A model generated the notes under the pieces. It was given only the letters and a program-made list of their open reading frames with translations, did no database searches and was not told the origin of the DNA. Positions 38,236 to 48,042 of a DNA stretch of 64,000 bases are shown here, one piece after another. Location: assembly GCA_018433245.1 (NCBI GenBank), contig JAHDRN010000007.1:212397-276396 (forward strand), given 5' to 3'. Source of the stretch: Candidatus Proruminimicrobium quisquiliarum (lineage in GTDB: Bacteria; Elusimicrobiota; Endomicrobiia; Endomicrobiales; Endomicrobiaceae). The position numbers and the translations under genes were made by a program. Position 1 is the stretch's first letter. Each line of letters begins with the position of its first letter.

Positions 38236-40034
38236 CTTCCTGTGCACTCCGTTCTGCAACTGTCTTCAGTAAATTTTTTTTCTATCATTCTTTGTCTGTA
38301 TTCCTGTGCAACTGTGCTATTCCATATTTCATCTATAGAATTATCATATATATTTCCTATACTTCTAACGCAAGACCCGGTTAAAATAACATTACCCTCA
38401 TCACATATCATCATATAATTCCACGGCATTTTACAACATACTCTGTTTACCGGCACTATTACATCTTTAGGTTGCGCATTTATTGTTTTTTCCAGGCCTT
38501 TCTCCGCGATTTTGGTTTCACAAATATTTTCCGCAACTTGTTCATTTGTTTGAGATACAATTCCATCAAAACCTTCATCACTGCACGGTAATAACACATC
38601 CAATTCAATATTATATTCTTTTGCTTTATTTTTCAATATAGGAATAGATTTATAAACATAATTTAAAGCTTCCTGATCTTTTGTATCTCCATAAAAAATA
38701 TTTTCATCAGGAGATTCTGCGAAATGCAGAGTTAAATATGACAGTTGATTAAAACCTTCTTTTTTTGCAAATTCCAACAAATCATATATTTGTTTATAAT
38801 TTGTTTTCATTATTACGGCATTCATTCTTATGTCTTTTTTTACTCCATATTTTTTTTTAGTTTCCATTGTATATCTTACATTTTCAAGCAACCTTTCAAA
38901 ATTTGAGCCTCTCCTAATTTCTTCATAAACTTCTTTTGTTGTTCCATCTATAGAAAATGTAAGTTCAGAATTTTCAGTTTTGATAATCTTTTCAATCCAT
39001 TTTTTATTTAAAGCAACTCCGTTGGTAATTATCTGCTGTTTTAAATTACTCCATTTGCCGGCTTCATCAAACATTTCTTCAAAATGTTTATACAAAAAAA
39101 CTTCGCCGCCAAGCCATACAAGTCTCTCCATATAAGGATAATTATTTATTATTTCTTTTGCGGTTTTATACGGTAAATCCCATGGATTACTCCATAATCC
39201 GCATGTTTTACATTTTATATTACATTTTGACGTAACCGTAACCCATAATCTTTTCATTTTTGATTTAAGTACAGTTTTTCTCTGCAATATTTCTATCTCA
39301 TTTAAAATAACATCCTGATCAAATTTATTTTTAGGAGTTAATTCCAACGCTTTTTCTCCTGCCTTATCCGATTTATCATTTTTGCCCACCAAATAATAAA
39401 GTTCAACCAATTTTAAATATAAATATTTGTCATTTTTCTTAACAACTGCTTTTTCAAAATATTTTATTGCCTCTTCATACTGTCCTTGCAAAAAATATAT
39501 TTCGGCTAATTCAATATAAACGCTTTCTTTATCATCCGTCTTTAGCAATATATCATTATAAATATTAATAGCTTTTGTTAAATATTCTTGAGTCCTATAT
39601 AATTTTGCCTGCAAAAATTTTATTTCTATATTTTTTATATTTAAGTCAAGTGCTTTTTGTATATACAATTCAGCCGTTTTGATATCATTTTTAACAAACA
39701 AAAGATTAATATATTCAATAAAACACACTGTTTCCTTTGTCATTTCTGTCAATTCTCTCAATAATGGCTCTGCTTTATCAAATTTTTTTGACAAACAAGC
39801 TGTCTGAGCTAATTCTTTTATTGCTTCTTTATTTGTTTGATCATAGTTAATAAGTTCTGCAAAATAATCAATTGCTTTTATCGGATTATTGGACATTTTA
39901 TAGTTTTTAGCAATTTCAAAAATTACAACCGGATAATATTTTTTATCCTCAAGTAGTTTTTGAAAGAGTTCAGTTGACTCACTAAATTGTTTATTATTCT
40001 GTAATTTATAGGCCTGTTCTAAAATATTTTCCAT
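38229..40034 (-). CDS. Class A TPR-radical SAM/SPASM protein
   Basis: Protein of 601 residues. About six TPRs cover residues 1-240 (LAEIYFLQGQYEEAIKYFEKAVVK and LVELYYLVGKNDKSDKAGEKAL are the clearest). Junction LNEIEILQRKTVLKSKMKR, cluster motif CNIKCKTC (first Cys about 271), then WLGGEVFLYKHFEEM and SIDGTTKEVYEEIRRG. The tail has CKMPWNYMMICDEG, then LTGSC (one Cys in place of P-x-C-x-C), IWNSTVAQEYR and CRTEC, ending soon after in TGRW. AGAGGA lies 6 nt before the ATG. WLGG and the KHF block link it to the 730-residue gene. Confidence 0.88.
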   Translation of the reverse strand: MENILEQAYKLQNNKQFSESTELFQKLLEDKKYYPVVIFEIAKNYKMSNNPIKAIDYFAELINYDQTNKEAIKELAQTACLSKKFDKAEPLLRELTEMTKETVCFIEYINLLFVKNDIKTAELYIQKALDLNIKNIEIKFLQAKLYRTQEYLTKAINIYNDILLKTDDKESVYIELAEIYFLQGQYEEAIKYFEKAVVKKNDKYLYLKLVELYYLVGKNDKSDKAGEKALELTPKNKFDQDVILNEIEILQRKTVLKSKMKRLWVTVTSKCNIKCKTCGLWSNPWDLPYKTAKEIINNYPYMERLVWLGGEVFLYKHFEEMFDEAGKWSNLKQQIITNGVALNKKWIEKIIKTENSELTFSIDGTTKEVYEEIRRGSNFERLLENVRYTMETKKKYGVKKDIRMNAVIMKTNYKQIYDLLEFAKKEGFNQLSYLTLHFAESPDENIFYGDTKDQEALNYVYKSIPILKNKAKEYNIELDVLLPCSDEGFDGIVSQTNEQVAENICETKIAEKGLEKTINAQPKDVIVPVNRVCCKMPWNYMMICDEGNVILTGSCVRSIGNIYDNSIDEIWNSTVAQEYRQRMIEKKFTEDSCRTECTGRW

Positions 40035-40043
40035 GTAAATCCT

Positions 40044-41555
40044 CTAAAATGAAATTTCCCAATCGTCCATCCATGTATTTAACCATCTGCTTTCTTCACC
40101 CGGTATCATACATCTCCAACAACGGCAATCTTTTATATCATAACATTTTTCTGCTTTTTCCAATAATTTAATTGTTTTATCAAATAAATTACCTAAATAC
40201 GTATTCCCATCATATACACAACATCTATAAACATTTCCATTCGGATAAATCCTTGCATACATTCTTCCCATTTCACATAATTTAAATTTTTTATCCTTTT
40301 TATTTTCTATTTGTTTTATCTGCTTTGCAAGTTCATTTTCTTCAATTTGATATTTTTTTAATTTTATATCCTTGCTTTTTTCTCCTCTCTTATAGTTGCC
40401 CTTTCTTTCCGCACGCCATGTTAATTCGGTAATACTTTTATAATCCGTATTGTAAATAACATTTTTTTCATCTTCACTGTAAGATGCCGGATATTGTCTG
40501 TCATTATAAAATCCCGAATAAGGATGAATCAAAAACGGGATATTCATTTCGTCCTGTATAATTTTTTTTGCCATCGGAATGTTATTAATAAAATCAGGAT
40601 ATGCCACATATGAGACAACTATTTTATATCCGTATTTTTTTAAGTATTCCAATTTTTTTACAAAATCTTCCAATCCGGTATATTCGCAATGCAAACTTGC
40701 ATCAACTCTTACACTCTTTGGATCGGCATTATCACAAAATTTTTGGACATCAAATGATAAATTTGTATTAAGTTGCAATCTGTGCATTTTTAACAATTCT
40801 TTTAATATAACATAAAAATCAGGATATACAGTCGGTTCGCCGCCGTCCAATCTTATTCTTGACATTCCGTAATTATCAAAGACAAATTTCCAACTGTCAA
40901 TTAATTGTTGGGTCGCCGGATAAGAAGCCCTGTTATTTTTATTGTTATCAAAAGTGATATCATGAGGTTTCGGGGCATAACAATAAGTACAACTGTAGTT
41001 ACATTTATAATGCATTCCCCATGTAAAAAAAACTCTGTACGGAGCTATAATCTGCCTTGATTTTTCAACTGATTCAATGTTTTTAACAAACATTTCACTT
41101 TCATTATTTTTTATTTTCTTTAGATTTTGTAAAGTTTCAAATGCCGATTGACCGTCAGGTATTAATCTTTGTTGAATAAATTTTTCAATTAATAAAGAAA
41201 AATTATATTTATTTTTTTCTGCAGCGATATTAATACAATCTACCGCTTTTGAATGTTCTCCTTTTCTATTATATAACTTAATCAATTCATTAACAGTACA
41301 TATAATATCAAAATTACGGTCTTGAAGCAGTTTTTCAAATATTTCTACTGCTTTTTCAATTTTGTCAAGGCCAACATAAATATTTGCAAGTTCAAAATTA
41401 AGTTCCGGACTGTTCTGTAATAAATATTTATATTCATTGATTAATGCTTCCGCTTCTGAATACTTGCCGGAATGTCTGTATTTTTTCACAATTTCCAACA
41501 ATGAAGTTACACTGTGTTTGTTCATTTTTTCATTAGACCTTAATTTATCTGCCAT
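40044..41555 (-). CDS. Class B radical SAM protein fused to N-terminal TPRs
   Basis: Protein of 503 residues. The first 165 residues are TPR-like, as in class A (KYRHSGKYSEAEALINEYK, FELANIYVGLDKIEKAVEIFEKLL, LIKLYNRKGEHSKAVDCIN). The catalytic half is class B: TWGMHYKCNYSCTYC (first Cys 185), GGEPTVYPDFY, ASLHCEY in place of the class B SFHPxF block, YPASYSEDEK, then CEMGRMYARIYPNGNVYRCC, YLGNLFDK and a Cys-rich end DCRCWRCMIPGEE. It is the only visible hybrid of the two families. A longer frame overlapping the upstream gene by 64 nt is rejected in favour of the ATG 41553-41555 with AGAGG upstream. Confidence 0.86.
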   Translation of the reverse strand: MADKLRSNEKMNKHSVTSLLEIVKKYRHSGKYSEAEALINEYKYLLQNSPELNFELANIYVGLDKIEKAVEIFEKLLQDRNFDIICTVNELIKLYNRKGEHSKAVDCINIAAEKNKYNFSLLIEKFIQQRLIPDGQSAFETLQNLKKIKNNESEMFVKNIESVEKSRQIIAPYRVFFTWGMHYKCNYSCTYCYAPKPHDITFDNNKNNRASYPATQQLIDSWKFVFDNYGMSRIRLDGGEPTVYPDFYVILKELLKMHRLQLNTNLSFDVQKFCDNADPKSVRVDASLHCEYTGLEDFVKKLEYLKKYGYKIVVSYVAYPDFINNIPMAKKIIQDEMNIPFLIHPYSGFYNDRQYPASYSEDEKNVIYNTDYKSITELTWRAERKGNYKRGEKSKDIKLKKYQIEENELAKQIKQIENKKDKKFKLCEMGRMYARIYPNGNVYRCCVYDGNTYLGNLFDKTIKLLEKAEKCYDIKDCRCWRCMIPGEESRWLNTWMDDWEISF

Positions 41556-41572
41556 CAATATTTTAACCTCTG

Positions 41573-43714
41573 TTAAAATAGTCCTATTTTTGCCCTTTCT
41601 GTATATTCGCCGCAACCTCTGCATAAAGCATTGCAATTTGATAAATCATTATTAACTATTTTTTTCCTATATTCAACCATTTCAGAACAATTCCAAATTT
41701 CATTATATTTGTATTTCCTTATATCCATCCGGTTTGACACACACGTAATTCTAATGTATTTATTAAAATCCAAGTAAATTCTTCTCCATGGAGAGGCACA
41801 AAACAAATCATTGTTCTGTTGTTTTTCTATTTTATGATTTAATTTTTCATATACCTTATGGTTTTGAACATTATTGTTATTACTATCATCATCGGCATTT
41901 TGCACTGAAGTATTTTGTTCATCATATTTATTTTTTTCTTCACAATTACAATTAAGTTCAATATTTGTATTTATAAATATATTTTTGTATTTTTTTCTCA
42001 GAAAAATTATTTTTTTAGAAACTTCAGCCATTTGCTCCACAGATAACTTCAAATCATTTTTTTCATAGACAATATATTTTAGAAAAGATATTGATTCAAA
42101 TTTATGTAATATTGCAAATTTAACTAAATCTTCCAATTTTTTAAAATTTTTTGATATTACTACACTTTCCATGCTATACCTGGTTGTATAATCTTCATGT
42201 CTATATTTTTTTAATAACTCTATTTTTTTTAATAAATTTTCAAATTTTGCCCCAACTCTGATTTCTTCATAAGTTGTTTTATCGGGTCCGTCTATTGAAA
42301 CCTGAAGATTGATACGATACTTATTTATCATATTGATTAAATCTTTGTTTAATAATAATCCATTAGTAATTATACTTTGCCTAACATTATATTTATATGC
42401 CAAATCTGATAGATTTTTAAATTTATCATACAGAAAAACTTCACCGCCCTGCCATACAACTTCTTCTAAATAAGGCATATTTGTCACAACAAAATTATAA
42501 AATTTAGTATCCATAGTATAAAATTGATTTGCATTATGATCTATTACATTGCACATAATACATTTTAAATTACATCTCGTAGTAAGTGATGCCATAATCG
42601 CTCTTGGTTTTGACTTTAAAATAATTTTATTTTGCAATATTTCAATTTCATTTAAAAGTATATTTTTGTATTTTATATTGTTATTTTTTTTATGGTACTT
42701 TTTAAGAAGTTTTATAATGTTGTTTTTTTCATCAACACCTAACTTTTTTCCTCTTAAAATTAACACCAGTGTATTTGACAATTTCCAATCAAAACATTTA
42801 TCACTATCTATAAATTCACATAAAATATTAACTTTTTCAATAACATCTTCCGTATCCGTGGATAATAATGTCTCTACTATTTTAAATCTGTTATAATCTG
42901 TAAAAATATCATTATTGTTTTTAAATATTTTCAACAAATGATAAATGTTTAAGTCTTTTGCTTTTAATTTCAATATGGTGTTAAATAAAGAAGATATATC
43001 ATCCTTATCGCATCGAACAATACCCATTGCCTTGTCCATAAATTCTACTTTTGCCGTTTCTATATACAAATTTAAATAACATTTCAAAACTCTTTTTGCT
43101 ATACTTTTCTTATTTATTAAATTAAAATTTTTAAATTTTTCAGTTACCGTCAATATTAAATGTTCACATTTTTCAATTTCTATTTTCTTTAGCATTTCAT
43201 TTGATATACGATCAAATAGATTTTTTTTGTCTTTATTTTTATAATTATCAACATATTTGAATATGTTTTCTAAATTTTGTTTAAATCTCTTGTCATTTAC
43301 ATCAAGTAACATTAATACACCAAAAACTTCTTCTATTGCTTCCCTGTTGTTATCACAATTTATACTGCCCGCAATTTCTAGTGCTTTATTTAGTTTCCCG
43401 ATATTCCTATAAAGTTTCATCAGTAATATTAATGCATCTTGATTGTTCCCGCCATTCGATTTATATATTTCCAAGTATTTTATTGACTCATCTGTATTTC
43501 TATTTAAATAACATTTTGCTATTTCAAGATATATATTTATTTCATTTTTATATTTCTCACATACATACATAGTTATCTCTTTTATATAAATATCGGAACA
43601 ATCAGGATTGGCTTTCAAAAAATCTTCTATTTCATTTTTACTGAAATTGTCTGATTTTAATATCTTTTGAAATTCTGTTATACTGCAATGACCTATTAAA
43701 TCTGCCATTTTCAT
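41573..43714 (-). CDS. Class A helical-repeat radical SAM/SPASM protein
   Basis: Protein of 713 residues. The N-terminal 360 residues are helical, with TPR-like parts only near 60-130 (LEIAKCYLNRNTDESIKYLEIYK, LLMKLYRNIGKLNKALEIAG). Cluster motif CNLKCIMC (first Cys about 381), then WQGGEVFLYDKFKNL and SIDGPDKTTYEEIR. A long Asp/Asn-rich linker (near DDDSNNNNVQNHK) precedes the tail. The tail has CASPWRRIYLDFNK, then ITCVS where most have C-x-C, so one Cys is replaced by Ser, followed by IWNCSEMVEYR and CNALCRGC. It is a tandem paralogue of the next gene upstream, from which it is separated by the largest gap of the array (62 nt). Confidence 0.87.
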   Translation of the reverse strand: MKMADLIGHCSITEFQKILKSDNFSKNEIEDFLKANPDCSDIYIKEITMYVCEKYKNEINIYLEIAKCYLNRNTDESIKYLEIYKSNGGNNQDALILLMKLYRNIGKLNKALEIAGSINCDNNREAIEEVFGVLMLLDVNDKRFKQNLENIFKYVDNYKNKDKKNLFDRISNEMLKKIEIEKCEHLILTVTEKFKNFNLINKKSIAKRVLKCYLNLYIETAKVEFMDKAMGIVRCDKDDISSLFNTILKLKAKDLNIYHLLKIFKNNNDIFTDYNRFKIVETLLSTDTEDVIEKVNILCEFIDSDKCFDWKLSNTLVLILRGKKLGVDEKNNIIKLLKKYHKKNNNIKYKNILLNEIEILQNKIILKSKPRAIMASLTTRCNLKCIMCNVIDHNANQFYTMDTKFYNFVVTNMPYLEEVVWQGGEVFLYDKFKNLSDLAYKYNVRQSIITNGLLLNKDLINMINKYRINLQVSIDGPDKTTYEEIRVGAKFENLLKKIELLKKYRHEDYTTRYSMESVVISKNFKKLEDLVKFAILHKFESISFLKYIVYEKNDLKLSVEQMAEVSKKIIFLRKKYKNIFINTNIELNCNCEEKNKYDEQNTSVQNADDDSNNNNVQNHKVYEKLNHKIEKQQNNDLFCASPWRRIYLDFNKYIRITCVSNRMDIRKYKYNEIWNCSEMVEYRKKIVNNDLSNCNALCRGCGEYTERAKIGLF

Positions 43715-43776
43715 TTTTCTTTTTATTCTCCTGTACTTTCTACAATAAAATAATGCTACAAAACTTATAAATCAAA

Positions 43777-45888
43777 TTATAAATTACAAACCGATAAATC
43801 ATTATTTAGTATAGACTGCCTGTATTTAACCAAGGCATTACAATTCCAAATTTCGTCATATTCACACTTTGAGACATCAATCGTAGTACAACCACAACCG
43901 AAATTAACATTTTTTCTCTCAAAGTTTAATGCCATTTTAAAAAATGGATTATAACAAAACCTCTTCAATGGCATAGTTTTCTTTTGTCTATCAAGACTTC
44001 TATTTGCAATATTATTATCCCTATTATATTGGACTTTTGAATCCACTAAATCTACTTCCAAATCATTTTTAACAAGTTTCTCAAAATAATTTATATTCAG
44101 TGTAGGATCTGTTAGTATTGCAATTTTATCTTTATATTGCTTTTTATATTTTTCTATTTTTTCAATAACTTCTTTTTTATTTATATTTTTTAATAGTAAA
44201 TACGAATTTTTGCAATCAGAACATCCTTGAAAATAAACACTTTCAAAGTTATATAAGATGGCAAAATTTATAATTTCTTCAATTTGTTTGTAATTCACTG
44301 ACATTACTACAACAATCATCTTGTATTTAAAAGATTTATTTTGGATATTATATTTTTTCAATATTTTTAAATTACTTATTAACCTATTGAAATCTGCTCC
44401 TTTTCTAATCTTCTCATAAGTTTTTTGATCAGCGGCATCTATTGAAATTACAAGTTCTGCCTTATGCTGTGATATTAATCTGACGTAATCATCTGCCAAA
44501 AACAACCCATTTGTTATTATTGTCTGACGTACATTATATTGACCGGCAAAGCTAATAAGTTCATTGAATTTATCATACAGAAAAACTTCCCCGCCTTTCC
44601 ATACTATATTTTCCAAATAAGGCAATAATTTTTTAATATATTTATAAATTCTGTTATCAATTGTGTAATCCGATAACTCATGAATATCGCACATTATACA
44701 ACGCAAATTACACCTTGTTGTCACCGTAACTTCCAGCTCTCTTGGCTTTGACTTCAAATGTGTTTTGTTATCTAAAATTTCAATCTCATTCAAAAAAATA
44801 TTTTTTATTTTCATATCTGTATTTTCTCTATAGAATGATTTTAAAATTTTTATTATATTTTTCTTGTCTTTTTTTAGAAAATTGTTCTCTCTTAGAATGT
44901 ATCCCAATTCATCCGTAATTTCTCTAGTGCCATTTATATTTATCATTTCACAAATATTTCTTATAACACCTATTTTATCATTTTGATTATCATAGTATTC
45001 TTTTAATCTCTTTACTATTTCATACAATCGATTTTTTCTTATATATTTTATGTTTTTTTCTATAAAATCAACCCATCTTTTACTGCCCATTTTGTTGGAC
45101 ATATCCTTATTAAATATTTTATTATCAAACATATTTATCAACATATCTTGTAATAATTTTTTATCATTAATAAAAATAATAAATTTGTTCCCGAAAATTT
45201 TATGCCCGGAGGCAATATACCTGTTAAAATAATATCTGCCTAATTTATTTTTTGTATTTTCTAATATTTCTTTCCCAAATTTTTTGAAATTTACACTCAC
45301 AACATTTATCCATTTCTCGCTTCCTTGCATATTTTTCAAATTTGCATCAAGTATTTTGTTATCTATTATCTTGTTTAATATCTTATCTAAAATATAAATG
45401 CCATCTTCTGATTTTTTCTTATAAAAACTCTTGATTATTTTTATTATTTTAGACCTTGAATAATTTATTTTTTTATCAAACAAACAACTATCAAGCAATT
45501 CTTCTATTACTGATATGGGGGTTTCATTATTTACATCCATACTTCTTACTATATTTCTGAACTTTGATATAGATCCTTTTTGTCTATATAACTTTGCCAG
45601 CAAAAACAAGACTTCTATGTTATTTCCGCCTTTTTGTTTGTAAAGATTTAAATATTTTATAGCTTCATTTATATTTCTATTTAAATAATTTTTTGCCAAC
45701 TCAATATATAATGCTGCATCATTTTCATATTTTACACAGATATATTCGGATATTTTATTTATATAATCATCAACACAACCAGGATTAACTTTTAAAAAAT
45801 CCTCTATGTCTCTTCTGCTGAAAATACCGGAATATAACAATTTGCCGAATTCGTTTATATTTTGTTTGACTGCATCTGCAATATTCAT
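43777..45888 (-). CDS. Class A helical-repeat radical SAM/SPASM protein, tail truncated
   Basis: Protein of 703 residues, tandem paralogue of the downstream gene (both begin with EIxEFLK/DIEDFLKxNPxC blocks, LNRN repeats and GGNN). The helical N-terminus covers about 1-370. Cluster motif CNLRCIMC (first Cys about 393), then WKGGEVFLYDKFNEL, with K replacing the usual Q, and SIDAADQKTYEKIR. The tail has CYNPFFKMALNFER, FGCGC, IWNCNALVKYR and LSVCNL, where a stop codon comes immediately. Its neighbour continues CNALCRGCGEY, so the final C-x3-C ligands and last residues are lost here. The gene otherwise looks intact. Confidence 0.85.
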   Translation of the reverse strand: MNIADAVKQNINEFGKLLYSGIFSRRDIEDFLKVNPGCVDDYINKISEYICVKYENDAALYIELAKNYLNRNINEAIKYLNLYKQKGGNNIEVLFLLAKLYRQKGSISKFRNIVRSMDVNNETPISVIEELLDSCLFDKKINYSRSKIIKIIKSFYKKKSEDGIYILDKILNKIIDNKILDANLKNMQGSEKWINVVSVNFKKFGKEILENTKNKLGRYYFNRYIASGHKIFGNKFIIFINDKKLLQDMLINMFDNKIFNKDMSNKMGSKRWVDFIEKNIKYIRKNRLYEIVKRLKEYYDNQNDKIGVIRNICEMININGTREITDELGYILRENNFLKKDKKNIIKILKSFYRENTDMKIKNIFLNEIEILDNKTHLKSKPRELEVTVTTRCNLRCIMCDIHELSDYTIDNRIYKYIKKLLPYLENIVWKGGEVFLYDKFNELISFAGQYNVRQTIITNGLFLADDYVRLISQHKAELVISIDAADQKTYEKIRKGADFNRLISNLKILKKYNIQNKSFKYKMIVVVMSVNYKQIEEIINFAILYNFESVYFQGCSDCKNSYLLLKNINKKEVIEKIEKYKKQYKDKIAILTDPTLNINYFEKLVKNDLEVDLVDSKVQYNRDNNIANRSLDRQKKTMPLKRFCYNPFFKMALNFERKNVNFGCGCTTIDVSKCEYDEIWNCNALVKYRQSILNNDLSVCNL

Positions 45889-45893
45889 TCTTA

Positions 45894-46703
45894 TTATTCT
45901 CCGGATTTACCGTCTTTAACAATCCATTGTGATTCTATAGGACAATAATCTTTATCGCATTTTGTACATTCCTTCATAAGCATAAAATTTTCATCCATTA
46001 TTTTTCCTACACTACCATTTTTATATTGACTGCATCTGTCCACACTTCCGTCAACCCTTATAACGGCATAATCTGCGCCTGATCTGCATAATTTGCCTTT
46101 TGGAGAAGTATTTTGGAGTTGATATTCAAGTTTTTCAGAACCCTGATACGGACTTAATTCTTTAATAATTTGTTTTTCTTCTTCCGAATTTAACATAAAT
46201 CCGTCTCCCCTTAAAGGTAACGGAATTAATTTTATTCCTTCTTCTTTTAACATTTTGCTTCTGATCGGCATATCTTTAATCTGGTTTGGGAAACAAACAT
46301 AATAAATCTGTCTGTCCGGCAAGTAATCTTTTGCCTTTACCGCTTTTCTAAAAAATTCATCAAAATCAGCAAATGACGGATGAAATGTAGGAGCAATTCT
46401 AAAGTTTTCAGGAGTAAATTTTGATATTAATTTGCTTACATCCCATGATAAATTTGTACAAATTTCAGGAAAGTGTTTTGAAGCAATAACTTCTATTATT
46501 TCGTAAAAATTAGGATAAACAGAAGGCTCCCCGCCTGAAACATATATATGACACTTTCCATACATATTATATATTCTATTCCAAATTTTACCCCATTCTT
46601 CTGCTGATAGGATAACATCTAATTCAGGATGATCCTGCCATACTCCGCAATATGGACAACGATAATTGCACCTGTGACATAAATCCCAACCAAAAAATTT
46701 CAT
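45894..46703 (-). CDS. Class B radical SAM protein
   Basis: Protein of 269 residues. It opens directly with FGWDLCHRCNYRCPYC (first Cys 12), then VSGGEPSVYPNFYEII, TNLSWDVSKLI and the TFHPSFADFDEFF block. C-terminal Cys pattern: LCRSGADYAVIRVDGSVDRC, VGKIMDENF, then CTKCDKDYCPI, where relatives end in CPC. The ATG 46701-46703 overlaps the upstream stop as TAATG and has GGGAG 6 nt before it; a GTG 12 nt upstream is rejected. It lies 5 nt before the 703-residue class A gene. Substrate unknown. Confidence 0.87.
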   Translation of the reverse strand: MKFFGWDLCHRCNYRCPYCGVWQDHPELDVILSAEEWGKIWNRIYNMYGKCHIYVSGGEPSVYPNFYEIIEVIASKHFPEICTNLSWDVSKLISKFTPENFRIAPTFHPSFADFDEFFRKAVKAKDYLPDRQIYYVCFPNQIKDMPIRSKMLKEEGIKLIPLPLRGDGFMLNSEEEKQIIKELSPYQGSEKLEYQLQNTSPKGKLCRSGADYAVIRVDGSVDRCSQYKNGSVGKIMDENFMLMKECTKCDKDYCPIESQWIVKDGKSGE

Positions 46704-48025
46704 TATATCTCCCACTTTAAAATTCTTTTGCCTTCAAAATTATCATAATTTGAATTTAAACAAACATTTGCACAATTAGTATAGTTATGTTCCAGTATTT
46801 TTTTTCTGTAAAAAATCATATTACTGCTGTTCCAGCTATTTAAAATACTATTATCTGTCATATTCTCTTCTTGTTTATTTTTTACAACATTTATATCACA
46901 ACAACATAAAGGATTAGAATAATCTATGGCTTTAAACATTTGCCTAAACGGAGCATAACAAAATAATTGTTTTTCGTTTATTTTCTGATTAAAATTACTT
47001 TTAAAACTGGTATTTGGAACTTCATTTTTAATATTTTGTTTAAAATTTTGTTCAGTATAATATTTTATATTTTTGGGAATTCTATTCTCTAAATGAATTC
47101 CAAGTTTATTCGCTATTTGTTCAAAATAGTATCTTTTCACTGCCATTTTTTCAATACATTCATTGTCTAAGTCTTTTTCAAAAAAGTTTTCATCTATCCC
47201 TTTCACATTCCCTTCAACAGGAGCAAGAACAACGGCATCAAATCCATATTCTTTTGCAAAATATAACATATCTTCTATTTCATTATAATTTTTTCTCATT
47301 ATAACCATATTAAGAGTAAGATATAGATTATATTTCTTTATTTTTCTAGCTTGATATATCTTTTTTAAATTTTCTTTTAATTTTTCAAATTTTCCACCAA
47401 TTCTTATTGCCTCATATGTTTCTTTAAACGGTGAATCTATAGAAAAAACAATACCGCCTGCAACACGTAGTAATTTATCAATAATAAGATCATCTAATAA
47501 CAGTCCATTTGTTATAACAGTCAGTTTTACATCATTTTTATACGCTTCATCCAGTATCCTGCCAGTTCTTTTATCATAAAAAACTTCTCCGCCTCTTAAT
47601 GTTAAAAATTGCAAATAAGGCATTATTTCAATTAAATCATCTAATTCTTTATCAGAAATAAAAATATTTTCATGTTTATCATTACACATAATACAATTTA
47701 AATTACATTGCAATGTCATTACCAACTGAATATGCCTTGGAAATGATTTTAAATACACTATTCTTTGGGAAATTTCGTATTCATTTAACAAAATATTTTT
47801 GAGTTTTTTATTGGCTTTCGGAACATAATTATCTATATCCAAGTACAGTTGTCTTACATCGTCAAAACGACCATCATTATTTAATTTTTGGATCAATTCA
47901 ACAACTACTCTTTTAGCATATCTTTCATAATAAGCACCACTTTGATCATATTGCGTTTCGTTCACAATATCATGAAACCCTTTTATCTTTTTACATATTT
48001 CTAATATTTGATTTAGGTATTCCAT
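46703..48025 (-). CDS. Class A radical SAM/SPASM protein, short N-terminus
   Basis: Protein of 440 residues, with a short helical N-terminus (about 80 residues) and no convincing TPR. Junction NILLNEYEISQRIVYLKSFPR, cluster motif CNLNCIMC (first Cys about 107). The SAM motif is LRGGEVFYDKRTGRI, with Arg where others have Gln. SIDSPFKETYEAIR differs from the usual SIDG. The tail has CYAPFRQMFKAID, PLCCC, SWNSSNMIFYR and CANVCLNS; PF replaces PW. It is enclosed by class B genes, so the two families are interleaved. The stop is shared with the next start (TAATG). Confidence 0.86.
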   Translation of the reverse strand: MEYLNQILEICKKIKGFHDIVNETQYDQSGAYYERYAKRVVVELIQKLNNDGRFDDVRQLYLDIDNYVPKANKKLKNILLNEYEISQRIVYLKSFPRHIQLVMTLQCNLNCIMCNDKHENIFISDKELDDLIEIMPYLQFLTLRGGEVFYDKRTGRILDEAYKNDVKLTVITNGLLLDDLIIDKLLRVAGGIVFSIDSPFKETYEAIRIGGKFEKLKENLKKIYQARKIKKYNLYLTLNMVIMRKNYNEIEDMLYFAKEYGFDAVVLAPVEGNVKGIDENFFEKDLDNECIEKMAVKRYYFEQIANKLGIHLENRIPKNIKYYTEQNFKQNIKNEVPNTSFKSNFNQKINEKQLFCYAPFRQMFKAIDYSNPLCCCDINVVKNKQEENMTDNSILNSWNSSNMIFYRKKILEHNYTNCANVCLNSNYDNFEGKRILKWEI

Positions 48026-48042
48026 ATTTTACTTATCCTGTT

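Noticed and set aside
43715..43776. Internal promoter (TTGATT, 17 nt, TATTTT) in the largest gap of the array
   Set aside because: The match is weak and such words are frequent in DNA this AT-rich; not listed as a feature.
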